Origin: Collinsella aerofaciens
GTDB lineage: Bacteria; Actinomycetota; Coriobacteriia; Coriobacteriales; Coriobacteriaceae
NCBI RefSeq assembly: GCF_901212495.1
Contig: NZ_CAAKNY010000053.1
Location: 42,602 to 106,601 of the forward strand
Reading direction: 5' to 3'
DNA length: 64,000 bases
The notes under the pieces are model-generated. The model worked only from the letters and a program-made list of their open reading frames with translations. It made no database searches and was not told where the DNA came from. Positions 15,998 through 24,475 of the stretch are shown here, piece by piece. Both the position numbers and the translations under genes were made by a program. Numbering within the stretch: the first letter of the stretch is position 1; the number at the start of each line of letters is the position of its first letter.

Positions 15998-17986
15998 ATG
16001 AACGATTTTCTAAACGGTCAAGTTAAGAACGACGGCTTTTTGCGTGTGGCGGCGGCCTCGCCCAAGATTCGCGTTGCCGATGTCGAGGGCAATGCCGAGG
16101 TTGCGTTGGCGGCCGTTCGCGAGGCTGCCGAGCACGGTGTTCGTGCTCTGGTGCTGCCCGAGCTCAACTTGTGCGGCTATACCGCGGCCGATCTGTTCCA
16201 TAACCGCACATTACTGCATACCTGCGAGGCGGCACTTGTGCACATCCTCGATGAAACCCGCGAGCTGCCGATTGTCTTTACCGTCGGTCTTCCCGTTGCG
16301 GTTGCCGAGAATATCTACAACTGCGCCGCCGTGTGCTGCGCGGGCGAGCTTTTGGGCCTCACGGCCAAAAAGTATCTGCCTAACTATGGCGAGTTCTATG
16401 AGCGCCGTTGGTTTGCTCCGGCGCCTGCGGATCCCGTGTGGGTTGAATTTGCCGGTCAGGGTCCGGTTCCGCTTGGCTCGGGGCTTGTCTACCGCTGCTG
16501 CGATGAGGGTGCCGAGGACCTGGTGCTGGGCGTTGAGGTCTGTGAAGACCTGTGGGTGCCGGCACCCCCTTCGACCGAGATGGCGCTTGACGGTGCGACG
16601 GTGATTCTCAACCCGTCGGCCTCGGACGAGATCATCGGCAAGGCAGATTACCGCCGCGGCCTTATCTCTAACCAAAGCGCGCGCCTGTACTGCGCCTATG
16701 CCTATGCAGACGCGAGCGAGGGCGAGTCCACGACCGACATGGTCTTTGCGGGCGAGAACCTTATCTACGAAAACGGCTCCAAGCTCGCCGCCACCAAACT
16801 GCTTACCTGCGATATGGCCATCGCCGACGTTGACCTTGACCGCCTGGTTGCCGAGCGCCGTCGCTCGACGACGTGGGCGCGCACGGACGATGCGCCGGAG
16901 GCCACGACCGTTGAGTTTTCGTTTGAGGGCGTGCTGACAGACGAACCTGTCCTGCGCAACGCCTGCGACATCGACCGTGTCTTCCCCCGCGCGCCCTTTG
17001 TGCCGGCCGACCACGGTGACCTGGCCGAGCGCTGCGAGACCATCCTCGACCTGCAGACCGCCGGCCTCAAGACCCGCCTTGCCCACACGGGCACCAAGGC
17101 TGCGGTCATCGGCCTTTCGGGTGGCTTGGACTCCACGCTGGCACTGCTTGTGACCGTGCGTGCCTTCGATGCGCTGGGGCTGCCGCGCACGGGTATCACG
17201 GCGGTCTCCATGCCCGGTTTTGGCACGACGCATCGCACCAAGTCGAATGCCGAGTCGCTCGCCCGCGACTTGGGTGTGAGCTTCCGCGAGGTTTCGATCC
17301 ACGCGGCCGTGGAGCAGCACTTCAAGGACATTGAGCACGATTCGGCCGTGCAGGACGTGACCTACGAGAACAGCCAGGCTCGCGAGCGTACGCAGATTTT
17401 GATGGATCTGGCCAACCAGGCTGGCGGTTTTGTCATCGGCACGGGCGATCTGTCGGAGCTGGCGCTCGGCTGGGCCACCTATAACGGCGACCACATGAGC
17501 ATGTACGCCGTCAACGCGAGCGTGCCCAAGACGCTTGTGCGCCATCTGGTGCGTTATGCGGCTGATGTCTTTGGCGGGCGTATTGCCGAGGTGCTGCTCG
17601 ATATCCTCGATACGCCGGTGTCCCCCGAGCTTCTGCCACCCACGGGCGATGGCGAGATTGCGCAGAAGACCGAGGATTTGGTGGGCCCGTATGAGCTGCA
17701 CGACTACTTTCTCTACTTCCTGCTTCGTTTTGGCTTTGAGCCGGGCAAGATCTACCGCATGGCGCTCAAGAGCTTCGAGGGCGTCTACAACGCCAAGACC
17801 GTCCACACGTGGTTGCGTACGTTCTATCGTCGCTTTTTTGCCCAGCAGTTTAAGCGCAGCTGCCTGCCCGATGGTCCCAAGGTGGGCTCGGTGACGCTCA
17901 GCCCGCGCGGCGATTGGCGTATGCCGAGTGACGCCAGCTCGCGTCTATGGCTTGCACAGATCGACGCGCTCAACGCAATTGACTAA
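15998..17986 (+). CDS. nadE: Glutamine-dependent NAD(+) synthetase
   Basis: 662 aa two-domain enzyme that turns deamido-NAD into NAD with ATP and glutamine. The N-terminal nitrilase-type glutaminase has the Glu-Lys-Cys triad in LPELNLCGY, KKYLPNYGEFYE and VEVCEDLW. The C-terminal synthetase has the PP-loop GLSGGLDSTLAL, then GTGDLSELALGW and YNGDHMSMY. The full length and complete catalytic set indicate function. The ATG at 15998 was chosen by similarity to the family N-terminus. A strong terminator (18055-18086) follows. Confidence 0.95.
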   Translation: MNDFLNGQVKNDGFLRVAAASPKIRVADVEGNAEVALAAVREAAEHGVRALVLPELNLCGYTAADLFHNRTLLHTCEAALVHILDETRELPIVFTVGLPVAVAENIYNCAAVCCAGELLGLTAKKYLPNYGEFYERRWFAPAPADPVWVEFAGQGPVPLGSGLVYRCCDEGAEDLVLGVEVCEDLWVPAPPSTEMALDGATVILNPSASDEIIGKADYRRGLISNQSARLYCAYAYADASEGESTTDMVFAGENLIYENGSKLAATKLLTCDMAIADVDLDRLVAERRRSTTWARTDDAPEATTVEFSFEGVLTDEPVLRNACDIDRVFPRAPFVPADHGDLAERCETILDLQTAGLKTRLAHTGTKAAVIGLSGGLDSTLALLVTVRAFDALGLPRTGITAVSMPGFGTTHRTKSNAESLARDLGVSFREVSIHAAVEQHFKDIEHDSAVQDVTYENSQARERTQILMDLANQAGGFVIGTGDLSELALGWATYNGDHMSMYAVNASVPKTLVRHLVRYAADVFGGRIAEVLLDILDTPVSPELLPPTGDGEIAQKTEDLVGPYELHDYFLYFLLRFGFEPGKIYRMALKSFEGVYNAKTVHTWLRTFYRRFFAQQFKRSCLPDGPKVGSVTLSPRGDWRMPSDASSRLWLAQIDALNAID

Positions 17987-18054
17987 GGTTGGCTAAATTG
18001 AACCAATGCGGGGTTTGTAAGCGTTACACTTTTGCAATCTGATGGCCCGTATCG

Positions 18055-18086
18055 CGCGGCGCTCTTGTCGGAGCGCCGCGTTTTTT
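18055..18086 (+). terminator. Rho-independent terminator, very close to the next start codon
   Basis: CGCGGCGCTC and GAGCGCCGCG form a perfect 10-bp stem with a 6-base loop and six T. It ends nadE but lies only 18 bases before the aminotransferase ATG, so that gene's own transcript must carry this hairpin unless its promoter overlaps it. Confidence 0.85.
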
Positions 18087-18104
18087 ATATCGAAAGGTGG
18101 CACC

Positions 18105-19268
18105 ATGCAGGCATCGCAGCGTCTCGACCGCTTTGGCGTGGAGGTTTTCGCCTCGCTCAACAACAAGCTCCTCGCGCTGAAGGCTCAGGGCAAGACCATT
18201 TACAACATGAGCGTGGGCACGCCCGACTTTAAGCCGTACGACCACGTGGTCGAGGCGCTCACGCGAGCAGCCCAAGATCCCGAGATGTGGAAGTATGCCC
18301 TGCGCGACCTGCCCGAACTCAAGCAAGCCGTGTGCGATTACTATGAGCGTCGCTTTGGCGTTTCGGGCATTACGCCGTCCATGGTGCAGTCGTGCAACGG
18401 CACTCAGGAGGGCGTGGGCCATTTGGGCCTGGCCCTGCTCGATCCGGGCGACACCATTCTGGTTCCCGATCCGTGCTACCCGGTCTTTGAGGCGGGTGCC
18501 AAGATCGCCGATGCCAAGCTCGAGTACTATCCGCTGATTGCCGAGCACAATTACCTGCCCTATGTGGCGGGTATCGATCCCGAGGTGGCCGATCGTGCCA
18601 AGTACATGATCGTGTCGCTGCCCGCGAACCCGGTGGGCTCGGTGGGCACGCCCGAGGTCTACGAGGAGATCATCGCTTTCGCCCGCGAGCACGACCTGCT
18701 CATCGTCCATGACAACGCGTACTCCGACATCGTGTTCGACGGCGATCCGGGCGGAAGCTTCTTGCAGTACCCTGGCGCGCTCGAGGTGGGCGTTGAGTTC
18801 TTCTCGCTCTCCAAGTCGTTTAACGTCACCGGTGCGCGTATCGGCTTTTTGGTCGGCCGCGAGGATGTGGTCTCTGCCTTTGCCAAGCTGCGCAGTCAGA
18901 TTGACTTTGGCATGTTCTTCCCGATCCAGAAGGCTGCAATCGCGTGCCTTAATGGCCCGCGCGATGAGGTCGAGGCACAGCGTCTGAAGTACCAGGAACG
19001 CCGCGATGCCCTGTGCGACGGTCTTGAGGACCTGGGCTGGGAGCGTCCCAACGCGCATGGTTCTATGTTTGTGTGGGCCAAGCTTCCCGGTGGTCGCACC
19101 GATTCTATGGCGTTTTGCGAGGAGCTCATGGAGAAGGCCGGCGTTGTGGTGACGCCGGGCGCGAGCTTTGGCCCTTCGGGCGAGGGACACGTGCGCATGG
19201 CGCTGGTCCTGCCGCCCAATCAGATTGCTTTGGCTGTCGAGGCCATTCGCGAGGCGGGTCTCTATTAA
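18105..19268 (+). CDS. Class I/II pyridoxal-phosphate aminotransferase (DAP-type candidate)
   Basis: 387 aa fold-type I aminotransferase. It has YALRDLPELKQAVCDYY, SCNGTQEGVGHL, the DPCYPVF pocket, PANPVGSVG, the HDNAYSD region and the Schiff-base lysine in FSLSKSFNVTGARIGF. It resembles the LL-diaminopimelate / N-acetyl-diaminopimelate aminotransferase group more than aspartate transaminase. That would supply the transamination step missing between DapH and the deacetylase at 23.7-29 kb. The assignment rests on pathway need and general resemblance. Its start (ATG 18105, AAAGGTGG upstream) is just after a terminator hairpin. Confidence 0.85.
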   Translation: MQASQRLDRFGVEVFASLNNKLLALKAQGKTIYNMSVGTPDFKPYDHVVEALTRAAQDPEMWKYALRDLPELKQAVCDYYERRFGVSGITPSMVQSCNGTQEGVGHLGLALLDPGDTILVPDPCYPVFEAGAKIADAKLEYYPLIAEHNYLPYVAGIDPEVADRAKYMIVSLPANPVGSVGTPEVYEEIIAFAREHDLLIVHDNAYSDIVFDGDPGGSFLQYPGALEVGVEFFSLSKSFNVTGARIGFLVGREDVVSAFAKLRSQIDFGMFFPIQKAAIACLNGPRDEVEAQRLKYQERRDALCDGLEDLGWERPNAHGSMFVWAKLPGGRTDSMAFCEELMEKAGVVVTPGASFGPSGEGHVRMALVLPPNQIALAVEAIREAGLY

Positions 19269-19412
19269 AAAGATATTTCGGCTCGTCAATAGATCAAAAC
19301 CGATTTCGTACAGTTCTTTTACGAATCCTGCAAACATTTTCGGTAAACGGTCGATTTTTGGCCTCGAATAGGAGCATAATCAAAGTCCCGATTGGATGTA
19401 TTGGGATTACGG

Positions 19413-19446
19413 CAAGCCGCTCGGGTCGTTCCCGGGCGGCTTGTTT
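19413..19446 (+). promoter_or_regulatory. Terminator-like hairpin in the ldh leader
   Basis: CAAGCCGCTCGGG pairs with CCCGGGCGGCTTG (one wobble), followed by a short T-rich stretch, 24 bases before the ldh start. A CATAAT box lies just upstream (19373-19378), so the hairpin would be inside the transcript and could act as an attenuator or mRNA stabiliser. Confidence 0.45.
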
Positions 19447-19469
19447 GTGGAGAGAGATGGGAGTTTCTA

Positions 19470-20420
19470 ATGGTTAACGAGAAGAAAGTCGCTATTGTCG
19501 GTTGCGGTTTCGTCGGTTCGTCTTCGGCGTTCGCGCTGATGCAGAGTGGTCTGTTCTCCGAGATGGTCCTCATCGACGTGGACAAGAACCGCGCCGAGGG
19601 TGAGGCCTTGGATATCGCGCACGGCATGACGTTTGCCGAGCCGATGAAGATCTACGCCGGCGATTATTCCGATGTCGCCGACGCCGCCATGATCGTCGTC
19701 ACCGCTGGCGCTGCCCAGAAGCCCGGTGAGACCCGCCTGGACCTGGTCAACAAGAACGTCAGAATCTTTAAGTCCATTATCCCCGAGATTAAGAAGTCCG
19801 GCTTCGACGGCATTCTGCTCATCGTCTCCAACCCGGTCGATGTTCTGACCTACGCCGCCATCAAGATGTCCGGCCTGCCCGAGGGCCACGTCATCGGTTC
19901 CGGCACCGTGCTCGACACTGGCCGCCTGCAGCAGATGCTTGGTGCTCATGTCGAGGTTGACCCGCGCGATGTCCAGGCCTATGTCATGGGTGAGCACGGT
20001 GACTCCGAGTTTGTCGCTTGGTCCAGCGCTCAGGTTGCCGGCGTTCCGCTGAGCACCTTCTGCGAGCTTCACGGCCACCTGGAGCACGAAGCCGCCGAGA
20101 AGCGCATCGCCGACGACGTCAAGAACTCCGCCTACACCATCATCGAGAAGAAGCACGCTACCTACTACGGCGTCGCCATGGCTGTCAAGCGCATCTGCAC
20201 TGCCGTCATGCGTGACGAGCAGACCGTTTTGCCGGTCTCTTCGCTCATGGTGGGCGAGTATGGCCTGTCCGATCTGGCCATCTCCATGCCGACGGTCGTT
20301 GGTCGCGACGGCGTTGTCTGCCGCGTTCCCGTGCCGCTGAACGATGGTGAGCAGCATGAGCTCACCGCCTCTGCAAAGGCTCTCAAGGACATCATCGACA
20401 GCGTCGATTTCTCCTGCTAA
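19470..20420 (+). CDS. ldh: L-lactate dehydrogenase
   Basis: 316 aa, reduces pyruvate to L-lactate with NADH. The Rossmann motif is VAIVGCGFVGSSSAFAL with Asp at the end of strand 2 (VLIDVD), which selects NAD. Substrate and catalytic residues are in TAGAAQKPGETRLDL, SNPVDVLTY and GEHGDSEF (catalytic His). The length and the GSGTVLDTGRLQ segment are those of bacterial LDH rather than malate dehydrogenase. It is transcribed alone, with a leader hairpin (19413-19446) and a terminator (20452-20487). It is one of the fermentation genes in this window, with ackA and pta. Confidence 0.95.
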   Translation: MVNEKKVAIVGCGFVGSSSAFALMQSGLFSEMVLIDVDKNRAEGEALDIAHGMTFAEPMKIYAGDYSDVADAAMIVVTAGAAQKPGETRLDLVNKNVRIFKSIIPEIKKSGFDGILLIVSNPVDVLTYAAIKMSGLPEGHVIGSGTVLDTGRLQQMLGAHVEVDPRDVQAYVMGEHGDSEFVAWSSAQVAGVPLSTFCELHGHLEHEAAEKRIADDVKNSAYTIIEKKHATYYGVAMAVKRICTAVMRDEQTVLPVSSLMVGEYGLSDLAISMPTVVGRDGVVCRVPVPLNDGEQHELTASAKALKDIIDSVDFSC

Positions 20421-20451
20421 ATCAAGCTCGCTCGAGCGAAAAGCTACAATG

Positions 20452-20487
20452 AAGGCGTTCGGGTCCACACGGCCCGGGCGCCTTTTT
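20452..20487 (+). terminator. Rho-independent terminator of ldh
   Basis: AAGGCG..CGGG pairs with CCCG..CGCCTT around a short loop and is followed by TTTTT. A TACAAT box (20445-20450) immediately precedes it. Confidence 0.75.
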
Positions 20488-20530
20488 GGTGCAAAGTAAC
20501 CTGACCCCAATGCACCATCCCAATGCACCT
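20487..20530. repeat. Intergenic repeat, copy 1
   Basis: A 44-base element beginning TGGTGCAAAGTAACCTG and containing two GCACC blocks that pair with the initial GGTGC. A second copy at 21713-21757 has the same order with a few substitutions. The pair flanks the Mbeg1-like gene in direct orientation. Confidence 0.65.
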
Positions 20531-20547
20531 TAGTTGATGGGAGGGCC

Positions 20548-21696
20548 ATGTCGGATACGCCTAATTTCTTGACCTATGCCCAGACGGCGTTTGATTCGTT
20601 TGAGGAGCGGTCGTTCTGCGCGGTGGATAGCCTGGTCTTTGCGTGGTTGTCCTATTTGCGTTTGCCGGGTGATATGGCGGAGCTGACGAACTGGCAGGGC
20701 CTAGACGTACGCGAGCTGCTGCGTGCCGAGTGCTACCGGGACATGATTGACGACTTGTGGGACCCAGAGGGGAGCAGGGCCTTGTTGGAGGCCGTGGCAG
20801 CAAGCCCTCGCTACCGTGGCGTGCACGTTTGCGGCTATCGTGCCGTGAGCGATATGGTGGCGACAGAGCAGTTTGCAGCCATGACGTTCCGGTTTCCGGC
20901 GGGGTTTAGTTATCTTTCCTTCCGGGGGACCGACAGCACGATCGTGGGCTGGAAAGAGGACTTTAACATGGCGTTCCGGTGCCCTGTGCCGGCCCAGGAA
21001 TCCGCAGCGCGCTATGTAGGCGAGGCGGCGGATGCGATTGACGGGCCGCTTTTGTGCGGAGGTCATTCCAAGGGTGGAAACCTTGCGGTGTACGGTGCGG
21101 CGATGTGCTCCGATGTCGCCCGTGAGCGAATCGAACGGGCGTATTCCCATGATGGTCCGGGCTTCGTCGAGGAGTTTCTGAGCGGAGACGCTTTTGCGAG
21201 TCTTTCCGGTCGTATCGATAAAACCCTGCCCCAGTCGTCGATATTCGGCATGATGTTCGAGACGCAGGAAGACTATGCTATCGTCGAAAGCACCGAGTTT
21301 AGTTTGCTGCAACACAATCCCTTTAGCTGGGTGATTGATGGTCGCGACTTTGTGTATTGCGAACACCTGTCTGCTGGCGCGCGATATGTTGACGGTTCCA
21401 TTCGCGAGATGCTGCTTGCGGTGTCACCTGGCGAGCGCGAGCGTTTTGTAGATGCCTTGTTCTCCGTGTTTGAGGCTACGGGTGCTGAGCGGTTTGCGGA
21501 TATCGCTGGGAATCTGCGCGAGAGCCTGCCCGTGATGCTCCAGGCTGCGCAAGGCTTTGACAAGGATACGCGACGCCTTGTCTCGCAGACCATCGTGGCA
21601 ATCCTTAAATGCGCACTGCTGCCCAAACGACCCCAAATCGACATGCCCGCTGCCGGCAAGAGTTTGGCAGAACAGCTCGAGGCTTGGCAGTCCTAG
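20548..21696 (+). CDS. Mbeg1-like / DUF2974 alpha/beta-hydrolase
   Basis: 382 aa, cytoplasmic, no signal peptide. DUF2974 features are NFLTYAQTAFDSFEERSF at the N-terminus, YLSFRGTDSTIVGWKEDF, and the lipase-like elbow GGHSKGGNLAVYGA (Ser in HSKGG), then SHDGPGF. These proteins are predicted lipase-like hydrolases whose substrates are not known. The gene has its own ATG with a short ribosome site (GGAGGGCC) and is bracketed by a direct repeat (20487-20530 and 21713-21757). The bracketing may reflect insertion as a unit or simply two repeat insertions. Confidence 0.85.
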   Translation: MSDTPNFLTYAQTAFDSFEERSFCAVDSLVFAWLSYLRLPGDMAELTNWQGLDVRELLRAECYRDMIDDLWDPEGSRALLEAVAASPRYRGVHVCGYRAVSDMVATEQFAAMTFRFPAGFSYLSFRGTDSTIVGWKEDFNMAFRCPVPAQESAARYVGEAADAIDGPLLCGGHSKGGNLAVYGAAMCSDVARERIERAYSHDGPGFVEEFLSGDAFASLSGRIDKTLPQSSIFGMMFETQEDYAIVESTEFSLLQHNPFSWVIDGRDFVYCEHLSAGARYVDGSIREMLLAVSPGERERFVDALFSVFEATGAERFADIAGNLRESLPVMLQAAQGFDKDTRRLVSQTIVAILKCALLPKRPQIDMPAAGKSLAEQLEAWQS

Positions 21697-21712
21697 CTCC
21701 TGTGCTAGCCAT

Positions 21713-21757
21713 TGGTGCAGAGCAACCTGTCCCCGATGCACCATTCTTCGATGCGCC
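21713..21757. repeat. Intergenic repeat, copy 2
   Basis: Same element as 20487-20530: TGGTGCAGAGCAACCTG followed by GATGCACC and GATGCGCC blocks. It lies just after the Mbeg1-like gene. Confidence 0.65.
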
Positions 21758-21819
21758 TGGGGCGGGCTCGACCGCTATACTGGTTCGTGCCGAAATCGAT
21801 CTAGAACGGAATGCCGTAT

Positions 21820-22824
21820 ATGAAAATCAATCACGCGATTCTGCATATCCTGGACTTTGACTCTGCCGTCAACGTCATGAGCCAGCGCGAGCTCGATATC
21901 GAGAGCCGTACCGTGCGCAACTTCGTGACCACGCATCTGCGCCGCGCGCGTACCTCGGCCGACAATAAGCGCGCCACGTTTGCCGAGAACTCTGCGTTTG
22001 GCGGCGAGCTCAAGGGCTATTTCTTTGGCGATCGCGAGTTTGTGGACCTGTCGCAGCAGATTGCGGAGTTTATCTCCTCCGAGCTCACCAAAGCCGAGAA
22101 AGCCGAGTCCACCGACGTGCTCGTGGCCGATTTTGACGACGATGAGGATGCCCGCTGGTTTGCCGTGATGCTGCTGGGCTCCAAGCAGGCTTTTATGCAC
22201 GAAGTGGGCCGCGAGGAGGGGGAGGTGCGCAATGACATCGCGCGCCATTACGCTATTCTGCCAAACCCCTCGCAAAAGGTGCCAAGCTATGCCATCGTGC
22301 GCGCGAGCACCATGGAGATCGGCTACGTGGACAAGAAACGCAAGATTGCCGGCGAGGACCGTATGCTTATTCCCGATGGCCTGCTGCAGTGCGACACGGG
22401 CGTATCGGGCAAGGAGGTCATCGACACCGTGACGCGTGTGGTCGAGGAAGTCGCCGAGGAGCACGGCGCCAACACGGCCGTGGCGCTCGCCAAGGTTAAG
22501 GCCGCTGTGGCCGAGAAGGTTGAGGATGACGAGGAACTGCCGCCTTGGGATATCGTCGATGAGGTCTTTGAGGACGAACCGGTCATCAAGGAAAACGTGC
22601 GCGCGGCGCTGACCGAGGAGAAAGTGCCCGAGCGCGTGCCCGTGGAGCGCAAGCAGGTCGAGCGCGCTGCCGTGCGCAATCACAAGATCCGTACCGACAC
22701 GGGTATCGAGATCAGCTTCCCGGCCGAGATGGGTTCGAACTCCGAGTACATCGAGTTCGTCAACGAACCCAACGGCCTCATCTCCATCGAGCTCAAGAAT
22801 ATTGGCAGCATCGAGAATCGATAA
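21820..22824 (+). CDS. Nucleoid-associated protein, NdpA/YejK-like
   Basis: 334 aa. It matches the 37-kDa nucleoid-associated family by the N-terminal KINHAILHILDFDS, the repeated acidic/basic helices of the first half, and the pattern RHYAILPNPSQKVPSYAIV. The C-terminal third is acidic and Glu/Lys-rich with a strand-rich end. NdpA proteins bind DNA and are implicated in nucleoid organisation. I chose the ATG at 21820 because it matches the usual start; an in-frame ATG at 21811 adds three residues. It is transcribed alone. Confidence 0.75.
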   Translation: MKINHAILHILDFDSAVNVMSQRELDIESRTVRNFVTTHLRRARTSADNKRATFAENSAFGGELKGYFFGDREFVDLSQQIAEFISSELTKAEKAESTDVLVADFDDDEDARWFAVMLLGSKQAFMHEVGREEGEVRNDIARHYAILPNPSQKVPSYAIVRASTMEIGYVDKKRKIAGEDRMLIPDGLLQCDTGVSGKEVIDTVTRVVEEVAEEHGANTAVALAKVKAAVAEKVEDDEELPPWDIVDEVFEDEPVIKENVRAALTEEKVPERVPVERKQVERAAVRNHKIRTDTGIEISFPAEMGSNSEYIEFVNEPNGLISIELKNIGSIENR

Positions 22825-22844
22825 GGCTTTTTTTTGAATAAAAG

Positions 22845-22886
22845 TCTGGATTATGTTTTGAAGTATAATTTGAAATATAATCCAGA
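22845..22886. promoter_or_regulatory. Operator/promoter of the toxin-antitoxin pair
   Basis: TCTGGATTAT (22845-22854) and ATAATCCAGA (22877-22886) form a perfect 10-bp dyad that brackets a TATAAT box (22864-22869), 20 bases before the antitoxin start. A Phd-type antitoxin bound to both arms would block the promoter, the usual autoregulation of such pairs. Confidence 0.7.
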
Positions 22887-22905
22887 TTATTTTTTGGAGG
22901 TCAAA

Positions 22906-23256
22906 ATGTCCCCACTTGTTCTGGAAAAACCGGTGTTTACAAAAGACCAGGTTGTTTCTGCTACCGAAGCAAGCAAGTCTTTGTCCGCCATTCGTAAACG
23001 CGCAAAACGCGCGCCTCAGTTCATTGCCGATCATAATGATATCGATACCGTGATTATCGACTATGCTGCCTATGAGGAAATGTACGGCGCGCTGCAGTAT
23101 CTGCGTGAACTTGAGATAAATCGCATCGCCGCGGATCGAGTCAAGCATGGTCCGCATGAATTTGTTCCGTTTGAGGACGCCCTAACTGCCGAGGAGCTCG
23201 CGGAGTTTGAATCGATGGATCCGGACGCGATCCCCGATGAGGATCTTTTCGAATGA
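22906..23256 (+). CDS. Phd/YefM-type antitoxin
   Basis: 116 aa. The N-terminal DNA-binding fold of the Phd/YefM type is visible (VVSATEASKSLSAIRKRA, then DTVIIDYAAYEEM). A long acidic C-terminal arm (FESMDPDAIPDEDLF) would wrap the toxin. ATG at 22906 with TGGAGG upstream; the stop overlaps the toxin start as ATGA. The N-terminus is somewhat longer than usual for YefM. Confidence 0.8.
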   Translation: MSPLVLEKPVFTKDQVVSATEASKSLSAIRKRAKRAPQFIADHNDIDTVIIDYAAYEEMYGALQYLRELEINRIAADRVKHGPHEFVPFEDALTAEELAEFESMDPDAIPDEDLFE

Positions 23257-23597
23257 GTGGGCATTTTGTCGTCGGCTTTTTGAATCGAGACGTCGAGAAG
23301 GAATATCAAAAACTAGATGGATCTCAGCGAAGACTTGTCCGTATTGCAGTCGCGAAATTAAAGACGCGCGCTGATGAAATTGGAACGCCGCTTCACGGCG
23401 AGCTTGCCGGCTGCAAAAAGATCAAATGGCGCAATGCAGGACTCCGAATGGTTTTTCGGATCCGGGAGGACGGAACGGTTGAGATTGCCGAGATCGTGGC
23501 AATAGGGCGGCGCGACCGTTCCGAGGTCTATAGGACGGCCGCGGAGCGCCTGTCAAAGCGGCCTGCCATGGTTGAATACGACGGAGCCCTGAGATGA
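23253..23597 (+). CDS. RelE/ParE-superfamily toxin
   Basis: 114 aa, basic. The RelE/ParE fold is indicated by LNRDVEKEYQKLDGSQRRLV (helices 1-2), GTPLHGELAGCKKIKWRNAGLRMVF (strands 2-3) and IAEIVAIGRRDRSEVY (last strand). Toxins of this fold cleave mRNA on the ribosome or poison gyrase; which applies here is not readable. It overlaps the antitoxin gene by four bases and ends at a strong terminator. Confidence 0.85.
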   Translation: MSGHFVVGFLNRDVEKEYQKLDGSQRRLVRIAVAKLKTRADEIGTPLHGELAGCKKIKWRNAGLRMVFRIREDGTVEIAEIVAIGRRDRSEVYRTAAERLSKRPAMVEYDGALR

Positions 23598-23598
23598 T

Positions 23599-23636
23599 GA
23601 AGGCCGAAGCTCCGATGGTGCTTCGGCCTTTTTTTG
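23599..23636 (+). terminator. Rho-independent terminator of the toxin-antitoxin operon
   Basis: AAGGCCGAAGC pairs perfectly with GCTTCGGCCTT, followed by seven T. Confidence 0.9.
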
Positions 23637-23689
23637 TTTTCGGCTTGGTTGCTGACATTGCGCTACAGGTTGAGCATACGTCAGCGAAA

Positions 23690-23711
23690 ACGCGGTTTGT
23701 CAAAACCGCGT
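23690..23711 (-). terminator. Terminator of the lysA/dapA-dapB-dapH operon
   Basis: On the minus strand ACGCGGTTT and AAACCGCGT pair perfectly around a four-base loop and run into TTTTCGC, six bases after the dapH stop. Confidence 0.8.
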
Positions 23712-23716
23712 AACTA

Positions 23717-24436
23717 TTAAAGCTGGCGTAAGCCCTCTTCGAGGCCAGTCTTGCTGTCGGTCTTCTCGTCGCGCATCTTGATGACGCGGGCGGGGACACC
23801 GGCCACTACGGCGCCGGCGGGGACGTCCTCGACGCACACGGCGCCGGCGGCAACGACAGCACCCTTACCCACGTGCACGCCCTCCAGGACCACGGCGTTG
23901 GCGCCGATCATGACATCGTCCTCGATGATGACGGGCGTGGCGCTGGCGGGCTCCACGACACCTGCCAGCACGGTGCCGGCGCCGATGTGGCAGTTCTTAC
24001 CCACGGTGGCGCGGCCGCCCAGGACGGCGCCCATGTCGATCATGGAGCCTTCGCCAATGACGGAGCCGATGTTGATGATGGCGCCCATCATGATGACGGC
24101 GCGATCGCCGATCTCGACGCGGTCACGGATGATCGCGCCCGGTTCGATGCGGGCGTTGATGCCCTTGAGGTCGAGCATGGGCACGGCGGAGTTGCGGCAG
24201 TCATTCTCGACGTCGTAGTAGTCGATGGAGTCGGCGTTGGCGTCGAGGATTGCCTTGAGCTCATCCCAGTCACCAAAGACGGTCTTGCCACGACGACCGC
24301 CGTAGACGTGTGCATTGCCCCACTGGACCTTCATGCCCGGCTTCTCGCGCACGTACAGCTTGACGGGCGTCTTTTTGGGCGCGGTGGCGATGTAGTTGAT
24401 AATCTCCTGTGCATCCATCTCGGCTGCGTTACTCAT
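23717..24436 (-). CDS. dapH: Tetrahydrodipicolinate N-acetyltransferase (DapH)
   Basis: 239 aa hexapeptide-repeat acyltransferase that N-acetylates tetrahydrodipicolinate with acetyl-CoA in lysine and peptidoglycan DAP synthesis. The left-handed beta-helix repeats run from [20 protein letters not shown] through [20 protein letters not shown], and the conserved [21 protein letters not shown] core is complete. The N-terminal helical domain ([22 protein letters not shown]) is that of DapH, not of succinyl-type DapD. ATG at 24434-24436 follows AAAGGAG. It is the last gene of the operon and implies the acetylated branch, needing an N-acetyl-DAP aminotransferase and deacetylase. Confidence 0.93.
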   Translation of the reverse strand: MSNAAEMDAQEIINYIATAPKKTPVKLYVREKPGMKVQWGNAHVYGGRRGKTVFGDWDELKAILDANADSIDYYDVENDCRNSAVPMLDLKGINARIEPGAIIRDRVEIGDRAVIMMGAIINIGSVIGEGSMIDMGAVLGGRATVGKNCHIGAGTVLAGVVEPASATPVIIEDDVMIGANAVVLEGVHVGKGAVVAAGAVCVEDVPAGAVVAGVPARVIKMRDEKTDSKTGLEEGLRQL

Positions 24437-24475
24437 ATGCTGTTTCTCCTTTGCGTGGATACGGTTGATACCTGG

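Noticed and set aside
16211..17806. Long minus-strand frame opposite nadE
   Set aside because: Antisense shadow of a fully supported enzyme gene, no recognisable domain.
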